DNA of 64,000 nt from Caprella mutica (taxonomy: Eukaryota; Arthropoda; Malacostraca; Amphipoda; Caprellidae): NCBI GenBank assembly GCA_947561585.1, contig CANNZV010002613.1, positions 26,832 through 90,831 on the forward strand, given 5' to 3'. The position numbers and the translations under genes are program-made. Of this stretch, positions 56,201 through 64,000 are shown piece after piece. A model generated the notes under the pieces. It did not search any database. It was not told where the DNA came from and saw only the letters and a program-made list of their open reading frames with translations. Positions within the stretch are counted from its first letter, which is position 1. Each line of letters begins with the position of its first letter.

Positions 56201-59200
56201 AACTTGAGTTATACGTTACTTAAAGAAACTTAACAAAACTGGTACTTTAATTTTACTGAGATATCAAACATTCTACCAAACGTTTGGAATTAACCTCATT
56301 TGTTTGTTCACTTTGTTTTAATGTAAAAATATCATCCTTTAAATTAAATTTAAAAAGTTTTCCATAAAATTATATGCTATTATGTTGAAAATTTGCGCCA
56401 ATCTCAAGATTGTCGTACACTTCCATTATCCTAAAAACGCGCATTGCACTTTCTAGATTGTGCAAATTGGCAAAGTGCGCGGAACATTGACACTATACAC
56501 AGTGATACAAAATTTCCGGAAAACAATTTTCCAGCAGGAAAGCTCGCATCTGATTTAATACGATAGAATTCTGCGTGTGGTGAGCATTGGAGAAGAATGT
56601 GTGCAGATACTCTCATGCAACCGTATATAAAAGAGTTGAACGAAAACTCAAATGGAATATGGACAGCACTGCCTATGGATGAGTGGCTAGCAGCGGTTGA
56701 AGCAGTCAGTCGAATAAGAGAAGAGTTTCTTCTCAGTGTTCTCTATAACTATCTTAAGGGGCAGTACAGTCATCTTTTTGTTTTAATAATTTTAATGTCA
56801 AACGATTGCTTAGTAATAATAAAGTATATCGTGTGACATTGCAATGCTCAATAAAATCTAATAATGGAGATATCATTTTATATATAATTAATTTCTTAAC
56901 AAATGCTAACGGTAGATGGCGCTACAATCAGTGGCGCCATCTTGTAAACAAACCAACCGAGTTAAGTTTCTACCTAGATTTTAGCTCAAGTGAAGAGATG
57001 GCTTTATTTTTATTACTATGACTTCTTGTCTTTAATATTTTCACCAATTTGACGCAAACAAAGGTTGATTACTGCATACATAAATTAATATGAAAACAAC
57101 AAACATACTCACGTACATACTAATGAGTGCAAATGCTTCCGCTAGGTGTCGCTAATTTCATTATACACTTTACGAGCATTCAAAATATTACATAATTAAA
57201 TATTCTGAATCGATTTAAAACCAGTTTGGCGATTATTTGATTTTGACTTTACTTTCCCTCTAAGCACTTTTCATGTTGTTTTACCTATTTGAGTGTTTTC
57301 TCAGAGATATTTAGTTTCATCTGAGAAGTTTTATGTCACCCTGTATACTGCAGCTAATGAGATGTCATGAGGAGAGTGTGATTGACTTACGCATTCCCTC
57401 ACAGACCATAGATTGAGAGTATCACATCACATGAGTATTTGAATTAGCAAAAATAGTATCACAAACGGTCAGTTCAAAGATGCATCTTTCAAAATTTTCA
57501 GTTCATAATCTCCGTCTTCTTGAATGACTTTATCATAAAATTTTGCAAACGTCTTTTAGTTCTTCCAACCAGCTGATCGTAATATTTCATCCATGTCCAG
57601 CTTACTACGCTTAGCAGCAGAAGTGGAGGCAGCTCTAGTGCTGTGAGCTTTAAATACTTACACATCTACACCAGCCTCACGCATAACCGCCATAAGCCAT
57701 CTGCTTATTGTCTTTTGAAAACTAATGAATAATGAGTCTCTTTATTGCGAATCTTTCAATATTTTCTCTTAAAGTGTGAACAACACATAACGAACGATCG
57801 TGATTGAATTGGTTGATGACAATAGTATTATTAGGATTTTTCACTCTATGTTATCTACAGAGTAACTGAAAGTTATAATTTGACAGTTCCTAAAGATTAG
57901 AAGAGGTGCCTTTCAATCATTCTACCACATTAATTTATCTCTATGGCCTCTCACCTGCTGCAGTGCCATGGGTTTAGACTCTGCACTAGAGGAGAGTTCT
58001 AGCCGCCTCATCATGTTGGAGAAAAGAGTATCTTGAGCCACTTCTGTAGTGCGGGTCACAACCTAAACAGGGAGTGGATGCGACGTTAGGGGCACAAGCA
58101 GTAGTAACGATAGGCTTACAATAATAGAGAAAATGTCATTTGGGAGAATTTTAGTGTGTTCAATAATCATATGAGGAATCATCAGCTTAAACCATATTTT
58201 AAAAATGACGGGTTATTAAACTAAAAGAAAAACAACGCTGTTAGTACACCGGATTCAAAAACTAGCAACTTTGGAAACAGTTTTGGAGAGAATCAACAGC
58301 ACAATTATATTTATCTTCATTATTACATATCTATTTGTTTCTTCATAATGCTATGATGTACAGCGGGAGGTGGCTGTCATGAAAAATGATTTTTCCACTC
58401 GAGGCACATAGCTACTATATATAGGGAGCTACGTGCTATACTTAATGAATATATAACTATGAGCAGTGGATTATGTACTTTTAATAACTCTGTTAAGTCC
58501 TCATTATTAACTTCTAATGGGCTTGATTTTGTTTCGACTCTTATACTAATTTCGAAATGCATCTTCTTAATTTGGTGAACACTTTATTGAGTATTATAAC
58601 TACTATCATTTTGCAGTAGAACATCAATATAGCTACTGATGTACAAGGAGTATCACATACCACAGAACTGAAGGAGCTATCTTCAGAGGTGAAAGAGGCT
58701 CTGCGTGAATCGTATCCTTTCTTGGCCGTAACTCTTTTCCCCATCCAGTCAGCTCTAGAGATGCGAGATGTCCTCGAGTTGTACGAGGTCACCGAGGCCC
58801 TCTGCTGACCTCCACCAAAGTGAATCATTGTACGTCTGTGTGGAAAGTAGGTGTTATTGTGATCAGAGTCAGAGTTGGATGAGAGTGATTTATTGATGCG
58901 ATTTTTAAATCAAAATAAAGTAGAACTCCTCTATAGTGAATGAGTTAGGATGTAGCCTGAATAGTGAACAAATTTTCTTTAGTCTGCCATAAAATAGCCT
59001 TTAGTTTCTAAAACAGATGGTAGCTAGCTAGCTAATTCATGGCTGGCAGACTAAAGAAAAACTCTTCACTTTTCAGGCTACATTGCCTGAAATTCTACTG
59101 CATATGAAAATAGTAATTATTTTGTATACCAAAATCACCCAAATATTAAATAGTTAACATTATATAATTAAACAAATAATAAAGTGTTGAAGCATTAGGG

Positions 59201-62200
59201 GTTATTTGTTCAAAAGGATATTCCCTTATGCTGAGAAATTCTCACCTTTAACTGCATCATGGTCTCACCAATTTAAGTGGACTGGCACTGTCCACACGAG
59301 TATTTAAAAATGAGACCAGATGACAGTAAAAGTGGGATTTTATCTTGAGGGAAAATGAACCAATAGTGATTGCTTTTTTCAAAACAAAATTTAATTTAAC
59401 TTGGGGATAAGATTTGTTACGTAGGTACTTAAATAATTTTTTTACAATTAGCAATTGAATCACTCAACTAAGAGAATCGAAAGTAACTATTTAGAAATTA
59501 ATTTACCGAAATTTTTTTAGGGATAACGATTACCAGAGAAGAACATACACGAGTGTGATAATACAACATCTAATTCAATGAAGCAGTCTCGAGTCTTGCA
59601 AATGTTAAATGATTGACAAGATTTCTAAGAAAGAACTGATCTGTTACTATAGTCTGTTCTTGTGCAAGTGGAGCTACTCTAACCATTGGAACTGATAATG
59701 CTAGAGCATCTTTGGGATAGTGAATAACTGGGTATTTAAATAAATTAAATTGCTATTCCTATTTAAATGATGGTATAAATTAGCAATTAGGTAGCAGTCC
59801 ACACGTAGGGTTTTTAAGTCTGTCCACCAGACTTTTTGTTAAGCTCCTCCTACTTTTTCCACGAGAATATAAAAAACTATATAAATACTATTTATTTTAG
59901 TTGGTATCCATGATACCTGCATGGAAACAAAATAATAATAATACGATTTATATCGTTTTTTCTTATATTCTCGTGGAAAAAGTAGGAGGAGCTTAGCAAA
60001 AAGTCGGGTGGAAAGACTTAAAAAACCCTGTGTGTACGACCAATTAGGTAGCACTCCATCTCACCTGGCAACCTCTCTCTCCACATCTGACACATGGAAT
60101 GACAGCTGTGAGTCCAGAGAGTGTCTTCTTCTCCTCCCTCTCCTCTGTTGTCTCTTGCTAGAAAAGTAATGCACACCTGACTCAACAGACAGTCTGGAGA
60201 GAGAAAATGTAAATTTGTTAAACACACAGAAAAAGTTGTGGTGGGTTGTAGAAGATTGAGAGCAAATACCACCATATGTATAGAGAAATACATACAAGAA
60301 TTAAATGACAGACTAAAGTGATAGGATTCAATAATTAGCAGGGATGTGACAATATGCATTTAAAATCATAGATCTTGAAAATATTATAGACGGAGAGAAT
60401 TGAAGAGTATTGAATGGTTCTACACCAGCGGTATATAGTATTCGATACCATTTCATTCAGTTTCGTCTATGGTATTCTTTATATCTATGATTTTAAATGC
60501 ATATTGTCAAAAGCCCATCAATTAGATCTGTTTACAGAGAAAAGTAGTCAAGTGAGGATGAAAAGGCAGTCCATCAGGCAATGAAAAGTCAGTCCATCAG
60601 GCAATGAAAAGTCAGTCCATCAGGCAATGAAAAGTCAGTCCATCAGGCAATGAAAAGTCAGTCCATCAGGCAATGAAAAGTCAGTCCATCAGGCAATGAA
60701 AAGTCAGTCCATCAGGCAATGAAAAGTCAGTCCATCAGGCAATGAAAAGTCAGTCCATCAGGCAATGAAAAGTCAGTCCATCAGGCAATGAAAAGTCAGT
60801 CCATCAGGCAATGAAAAGTCAGTCCATCAGGCAATGAAAAGTCAGTCCATCAGGCAATGAAAAGTCAGTCCATCAGGCAATGAAAAGTCAGTACATCAGG
60901 CAATGAAAAGGCAGTACATCAGGGAATATTAAAAGACTAAATGTGAGAGAGAATTGAATTCCTTGTCAATAAGATATATTTTAACATTATTTTTATTCTT
61001 TTATCAATTCACCACTTTGAAATACTTTATAACTAGTAAGGGAAGTTCCTAGTTCTCGAACGGTTATACATTTTCCATCATATAAAAAATACAATAGCTA
61101 ATGATTATTTTATTTTTTCTTACATGATTGAAAATGTGGAACCGTTCAATAACTCGTAACTTAACCTAAAAATAAAGTTACCTCGTGTCCACACTTTGGT
61201 CAGAATCCGATTCATACCCTCTCCGCAATGGGTCATTCACCACTTGGGGTTCTCGCGGTCTGGTGCCCACAGGGATGGCCTGCAGAGCCATTTGGTTACC
61301 TCGCACCCAGTCTGTAGAATATGGGACATTTTTAACATTATCTGTGCAAACAATCCTGAACTTCTTCCTATATTTACATGAGAACAGAAGATATATTTGA
61401 GAACAGTTCACCATTTGCTGCATTCTGGCCCCGCACCACTTTCTCGGGACTGATCTTGTGATGGTTCACAGGAACCGTCTCCTGCAGAGATGGGCTGGTA
61501 CCCACCACACCCCCAACACAGGCCCTCCAGATGGTGCTGGTGTTTGAGGTCCAACAGAAAGAGGCTGTGACGATGGCAGGGAGACACCAAGCTAGGACCT
61601 GAAAAGAGTCAAAGGTGATATGTTAGCATTAAAGGTCCTCTCCAGGCTCCGGGAAAAAAATGAGTTTATTTCATAATATTATAGAACTAAGGTCTACGAT
61701 CATTATTCCGCAAACCGCATACAATTCGGTTCAGTATATATTTTATTACTTGCTTTTAAAGTTTTTTAATACTATGTGAGCAACAATCGAGCGAATTTCC
61801 AACCTGAAGCTGAGAAAGAAGATTGTTCACTCTTTGTTTGGATTTCAAATTTAGATTTTTGAACAAACAATGCGTTTTTGGCCTTCTTTTAAGATATTAA
61901 TCTTTTCTAAAAGTATATAAACGTTTCTATAATAAGTTTATCAAAATTTGAACCTTCAAACTAATAATAAATAGATTTATTAAACCGAATACCTAGTTGA
62001 CAATCAAAACAAATGGTGTACATTCTTCTTCTTCAGACTGAAAATTAGAAAGTCAGAAGTAAAGTAGGTTTTGTAGAGTTTGGATTATAAAAATCTTCTT
62101 TAAACGCATATAAAATTTAAAATATGCTATCAAATTTTATGGGGTTTGCAGTAAAATGATAAAAAAACAATAGCCTTGTTGATTTAAACAATAAAAAAAT

Positions 62201-63954
62201 TTGCTTGGAGGGGACCTTCAAGAACAAGCTAGAACCTTGAAATGTTAGAAAATGTGGAGAGTTTTAACCCAGATATTAACTGGTGAAGAAAAAAGTAAAT
62301 CACATTTTATAGTAGAGGGTTAATTGAGTAATTAACATGTAACCTGTAAATAGAAATTATTATTATTATTAGTCACTCAATAGGTGACACAAATTACAGG
62401 GCAAGTTACGAATTATCAGTTGGTTTCACATCTTCGATCGTATAAGAAAAAACGATATAGATAGGTAATAATTAAAATAACAAAATATAATAATTAGGTT
62501 TACTTCTATGACCGAAGATGTGTAACCGACCGATAATTTGTAACATAGCCTTGTATCCAAACTAGTGAGGGCCAATGCAGCAAATAGTAAAAGTCACTAT
62601 AGAGGACATCACACAGAGCAGTCAATTTATAGCGTAAGACATGCCTTCTCAAGAGTTCATATACTAATTATGTTAATGTGCAGCTTTAGTTTCATAGAAC
62701 ATTGTGAGCAATTATCAGATAAGATTATAAATGTTATAAGAAGTTACGAGTAACTAGGGCAGGTTTTTTATTGTGTTTTCTGTTAATATGTTTTGTATAT
62801 ATTTAGATTGGCTAGTAGCCTGGTGAAGATATTTTCTTTCGACCCTCTCAGCCAAGTTGTCTTTACCTGACCTAGTAATTCAGTTTTATATATTGTGTGT
62901 GTTTTGCAAGAATAACATCTTTAATCTACTCTATTAACATTGCTCTTTATTAGAAATAGCAAAAATTCTCCTTGAAGGTCCGCTCCACTTGGAATTGTTA
63001 TTATTATATTTATTAGATCCAAGGTTAGTGGTTCTGGACATTTATTGTAAGGTATCATAAAATATCTAAATACCTAATTCTCTATAAATAAACGATACGA
63101 GAGATTGTTAAGCCTTCCTCGTTCTTCTATTCAATCTAATGGAAAGTCTGACGGTGAAGGTTGAGTCTTAATATTTCTCAAGTAGCTAATTCAAAAAGAA
63201 GAGGATACTTGATTAATATCATTTCTGTTGATATATAACCTTAGCTACACAAATTTAACTCTGAAATTATCACCTTAACAATTCGTTCCTGTGGTGTCTA
63301 ATATATACAGGAACCTGCAGTTTGTAGATACAAGACAGGAAATGTGTGATTACTTTAGTTAGTTACCTGCAGTTTGTAGATACAAGACAGGAAATGTGTG
63401 ATTACTTTAGTTAGTTACCTGCAGTTTGTAGATACAAGACAGGAAATGTGTGATTACTTTAGTTAGTTACCTGCAGTTTGTAGATACAAGACAGGAAATG
63501 TGTGATTACTTCAGTTAGTTACCTGCAGTTTGTAGATACAAGACAGGAAATGTGTGATTACTTTAGTTAGTTACCTGCAGTTTGTAGATACAAGACAGGA
63601 AATGTGTGATTACTTTAGTTAGTTACCTGCAGTTTGTAGATACAAGACAGGAAATGTGTGATTACTTTAGTTAGTTACCTGCAGTTTGTAGATACTGAGG
63701 CTGGGTTTGGTGGAGGGCTGACACTCGTCTCCCCCAATACTCTGCAGCAAACCAACACGACAGAGGATGCTCTGCCTCAAAGCAGCCTGCCACTGCTGGT
63801 CAAAGAGATGGTCATGAGTGTGACAGAAGAGGGTGACCACCACGCAGAGGGTGAGGGAGAACAGCAGGGCACACAGACGGAGAATGTACTCCCTCACTAG
63901 ACCACTTCCTGAACCCCCGGCCTTGAGTCTCCCACTGCCATAACATGTGAACAC
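53154..63954 (-). CDS. SMO: Smoothened-like receptor, 3' half of gene (gene span)
   Basis: Seven minus-strand exons (63954-63679, 61598-61182, 60193-60065, 58835-58661, 58062-57955, 55325-54986, 53293-53154) join with consistent phases (0, 2, 2, 0, 0, 1) once the MITE at 61307-61428 and its duplication are discounted, giving about 484 residues to the stop. They encode TM6, TM7 and the cytoplasmic tail of a class F receptor. Smoothened is favoured over Frizzled by VTLFCHTHDHLFDQQW...ILC in TM6/extracellular loop 3, WTSNTSTIW at the TM7/helix 8 junction, and a long tail with basic, Ser-rich clusters (KRQQRRGRRRRHSLDSQLSFH). Smoothened transduces Hedgehog signals at the membrane or cilium. Earlier exons (cysteine-rich domain, TM1-5) lie beyond position 64000. 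Confidence 0.8.
53482..54140. repeat. 29-bp minisatellite in Smoothened-like last intron
   Basis: About 22 copies of GGTAAAGCTGAGGG plus TACACACACCCCCAG (29 bp), nearly identical except at the edges. Because 29 is not a multiple of 3 and the unit has no stop on the minus strand, all three minus frames stay open; the resulting 200-227 aa ORFs are not genes. Confidence 0.97.
54240..54980 (-). repeat. 32-bp minisatellite made of splice-donor copies
   Basis: Roughly 22 copies of a unit whose minus strand reads AACCAGCACTG|GTAAGTCACT...AGCTACCTCAT (32 bp), preceded at its far end by a few 20-bp units. The first unit, at 54986, is the authentic exon end and donor; the rest are intronic copies of the same junction. 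Read-through past the first donor meets TAA within 24 nt. Confidence 0.93.
54986..55325 (-). CDS. SMO: Smoothened-like, tail exon 6
   Basis: A 340-nt exon (phase 0 in, 1 out) from a CCTTAG acceptor to a CACTG|GTAAGT donor. The peptide is rich in Ser/Pro and then strongly basic (KGEEKERRGVREEEGKDRRK, KHKKKKRRKGAAKEK), similar in character to the RKKKRRKRKK-type stretch of vertebrate Smoothened tails. Confidence 0.75.
55326..55585 (-). repeat. 42-bp minisatellite made of splice-acceptor copies
   Basis: Six copies of a 42-bp unit whose minus strand contains TGTGTTTATTTGCCTTAG|GTTTGAATATC. The copy adjacent to 55325 is the authentic acceptor; the others repeat the same pyrimidine/AG arrangement upstream. 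Use of an upstream acceptor would give GTT TGA, a stop. Confidence 0.92.
55697..55908. mobile_element. foldback MITE, TTCACATYTTCGG family
   Basis: Arms AATTATCGGTCAGTTTCACA / GTGAAACTGACCGATAATTC around a central GGTATCCATGATA...TATCATGGATAC palindrome, the latter also found in the GGCCGTACACACG family. Confidence 0.85.
56755..57262. mobile_element. MITE relative of 23198-24282, inverted
   Basis: Starts TTAAGGGGCAGTACAG and ends TTTTGACTTTACTTTCCCTC. The right part (TCGATTTAAAACCAGTTTGGCGA region) matches 23207-23420 in reverse complement. Contains AGATGGCGCTAC and GTGGCGCCATCTTG. Confidence 0.7.
57485..57905 (-). pseudogene. tyrosine recombinase relic (DIRS/Ngaro/Crypton-like)
   Basis: Conceptual minus-strand reading gives LCVVHTLRENIERF, then TISRWLMAVMREAGVDV, a stop, VFKAHSTRAASTSAAKRSKL, DEILRSAGWKN, a stop, and TFAKFYDKVI. 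HSTRAAS (H-x-x-R), AGW and the FYD tyrosine are C-terminal recombinase motifs. It has stops and frame breaks, lies in a Smoothened-like intron, and belongs to a different recombinase lineage from the DIRS at 3467-9719 (HEVRGQ, IDNYL). Confidence 0.75.
57955..58062 (-). CDS. SMO: Smoothened-like, tail exon 5
   Basis: A 108-nt phase 0-0 exon between a TGTTTAG acceptor and a CAGCAG|GTGAGA donor. It encodes VVTRTTEVAQDTLFSNMMRR then LELSSSAESKPMALQQ, a tail segment without a named domain. Confidence 0.65.
58661..58835 (-). CDS. SMO: Smoothened-like, tail exon 4
   Basis: Phase 2 in, 0 out (CCACACAG acceptor, GTATGT donor). The Ser/Arg-rich peptide (ASVTSYNSRTSRISRADW, KKGYDSRRASFTSEDSSFSS) has several basic-x-x-Ser sites followed by acidic or Ser residues, compatible with the PKA/CK1-type clusters that regulate Smoothened tails; this is inference. 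Confidence 0.7.
58950..59084. mobile_element. foldback MITE, GTAGCCTGAA family
   Basis: Arms TGTAGCCTGAATAGTGAAC and GTTCACTT-type inverse ending TTTTCAGGCTACA, with a second inverted pair CTTTAGTCTGCCA / TGGCAGACTAAAG. It lies in a Smoothened-like intron. Confidence 0.75.
59788..60048. mobile_element. palindromic MITE, GGCCGTACACACG family, second copy
   Basis: Same arms as 52352-52614 (CTCCTACTTTTTCCACGAG, inverted in the right half), with one side of the central palindrome partly deleted. AATTAGGTAGCA occurs on both sides (59780, 60040), a possible target duplication. Confidence 0.85.
60065..60193 (-). CDS. SMO: Smoothened-like, tail exon 3
   Basis: Phase 2-2 exon from a CTCTCCAG acceptor to a GCCAG|GTGAGA donor. 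The peptide runs SVESGVHYFSSKRQQRRGRR, then HSLDSQLSFHVSDVEREVA. The basic cluster followed by LSFH resembles the conserved SxSFH-type motif in Smoothened proximal tails. Confidence 0.75.
60346..60512. mobile_element. foldback MITE, sister of 50087-50260
   Basis: Arms GTGACAATATGCATTTAAAA / TTTTAAATGCATATTGTCA, with the same GGTATATAGTATTCGATACC centre. Confidence 0.85.
60558..60928. repeat. 23-bp minisatellite
   Basis: About 16 copies of AATGAAAAGTCAGTCCATCA GGC, almost identical. Lies within a Smoothened-like intron; no splice signal is part of the unit. Confidence 0.96.
61026..61168. mobile_element. foldback MITE, diverged, AACGGTT arms
   Basis: AGTTCTCGAACGGTTATACA and TGTGGAACCGTTCAATAACT are inverted arms; related to the family at 55697-55908 and 62397-62550. 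Confidence 0.6.
61182..61598 (-). CDS. SMO: Smoothened-like, TM7 exon 2, interrupted by a MITE
   Basis: The exon runs from a TTTTCAG acceptor to an ACGAG|GTAACT donor. Its 5' part encodes TM7 (VLAWCLPAIVTASFCW) and helix 8 (TSNTSTIWRACVGG); the 3' part encodes proximal tail (NQMALQAIPVGTRPREPQVV, GYESDSDQSVDTR). A 122-bp hAT-type MITE with its 8-bp duplication splits them. Removing 130 bp gives 287 nt, the exact length needed for phase 0 in and 2 out. As it stands the reading frame stops inside the MITE. See the finding on possible splicing of the MITE. Confidence 0.8.
61307..61428. mobile_element. hAT-type MITE in Smoothened-like coding exon
   Basis: TIRs CCAGTCTGTAGAATATGG and, inverted, CCAGAATGCAGCAAATGG, with 8-bp duplications CCTCGCAC (61299-61306) and CCCCGCAC (61429-61436; one mismatch). 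Same family as 27007 and 32792. It interrupts codons for VRG/N of the tail. Confidence 0.85.
61633..62217 (-). mobile_element. AGGTCC-family TIR element, sister of 3374-10963
   Basis: A complete 585-bp copy with ends AGGTCCTCTCCAGG and TTGGAGGGGACCT, flanked by TTAA and TCAA. Shared interior blocks include TTTCAGTCTGAAGAA (inverted) and CCCGGAGCCTGGAGAGGACC. It supplies the unoccupied site for the DIRS insertion. Confidence 0.8.
62397..62550. mobile_element. foldback MITE, TTCACATYTTCGG family
   Basis: Arms GTTACGAATTATCAGTTGGT / GACCGATAATTTGTAAC, with TTTCACATCTTCG / CGAAGATGTG. Confidence 0.8.
62551..63300. other. Smoothened-like intron with one AGGTCC-family end
   Basis: TTGAAGGTCCGCTCC at 62973 followed by a short matching stretch (ATTAGATCCAAGGTTAGTG). 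Nothing else recognised. Confidence 0.5.
63309..63678 (-). repeat. 52-bp minisatellite made of splice-donor copies
   Basis: Seven intronic copies of a 52-bp unit whose minus strand is TATCTACAAACTGCAG|GTAAC... followed by TAACTAAAGTAATCACAC. The authentic donor of the TM6 exon (at 63679) is the first in the series. The duplicated exon part is 16 nt. Read-through past the first donor meets TAA within four codons. Confidence 0.95.
63679..63954 (-). CDS. SMO: Smoothened-like, TM6 exon 1 (first exon in window)
   Basis: A 276-nt phase 0-0 exon from a CTCCCCCCAG acceptor to CTGCAG|GTAACT. It encodes LVREYILRLCALLFSLTLCV (TM6), then VTLFCHTHDHLFDQQWQAAL, RQSILC (extracellular loop 3 with conserved Trp and Cys) and the start of TM7 (PSLSIYKLQ). 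This aligns segment by segment with Smoothened TM6-ECL3-TM7. Confidence 0.82.
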
Positions 63955-64000
63955 CTGGGGGGAGAAGGTACATTAGATGGGGGAGAAGGTACATCAGATG
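63955..64000 (-). repeat. 22-bp tandem repeat at splice acceptor (window edge)
   Basis: Two copies of GGGGGAGAAGGTACATYAGATG. On the minus strand each provides a TACCTTCTCCCCC pyrimidine tract; the last one is the tract of the TM6 exon acceptor. The array continues past the window edge. Confidence 0.75.

Noticed and set aside
61178..61423. Independent small gene starting with MQQMVNCSQ
   Set aside because: Its first 40 codons are MITE sequence and the remainder is the 3' part of Smoothened-like exon 2.
63667..63954. Frizzled rather than Smoothened identity
   Set aside because: The ECL3 region CHTHDHLFDQQW..ALRQSILC and the basic, Ser-rich long tail fit Smoothened; Frizzled proteins have short tails with a KTxxxW motif, not seen here.

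Overview
The window is from an invertebrate animal genome. It is AT-rich, has GT-AG introns with short exons, and contains two recognisable animal genes: a DGCR6/gdl homologue and the 3' half of a Smoothened-like receptor gene. It is dense in transposons and minisatellites. The exact taxon cannot be fixed from the sequence; there are no bacterial operons, CRISPR arrays or confident tRNA/rRNA genes.

Layout. 0.27-11.5 kb: the 3' part of a leucine-rich-repeat-like gene on + (six exons). Its 8.7 kb intron holds a nest of transposons: a TTRA-flanked TIR element (3374-10963) invaded by a complete DIRS retrotransposon (3467-9719) with gag, RT/RNase H and tyrosine recombinase all open, and by a LINE fragment. 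12.6-17.0 kb: LINE and MITE debris, then a large 28-bp satellite in two opposite orientations. 17.0-22.0 kb: a CR1/L2-type LINE with a 2A-like peptide before a PHD finger, flanked by a 12-bp target duplication and sitting inside a TIR element. 22.0-25.7 kb: a dead pogo-like transposon with a MITE nested inside. 26-34 kb: a second, purine-rich LINE whose ORF2 (about 1,100 aa) is intact and whose ORF1 is split by a hAT-type MITE. 34.2-36.2 kb: a non-autonomous hAT element with an internal 20-bp minisatellite. 36.9-42.8 kb: a multi-exon uncharacterised gene on - that looks decayed (transposon in an exon, in-frame stop, frameshifts). 42.8-46.8 kb: a hAT MITE cluster and a LINE fragment split by a mariner-like MITE.

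47.4-50.5 kb: DGCR6/gdl homologue on +, four coding exons, 199 codons reconstructed. 53.15-63.95 kb: Smoothened-like gene on -, seven exons covering TM6, TM7 and the whole cytoplasmic tail; upstream exons lie beyond the window. The two genes converge.

The most unusual signals are: (1) minisatellites repeatedly centred on splice junctions, in both the LRR gene and the Smoothened gene, so that donors or acceptors occur in arrays of 2 to more than 20; (2) a 122-bp hAT-type MITE with 8-bp target duplication inside a Smoothened coding exon, which shifts the frame but contains a possible 100-nt GT-AG intron that would restore it; (3) a structurally complete DIRS element whose pre-insertion site can be read from a sister copy of its host MITE at 61.6 kb.
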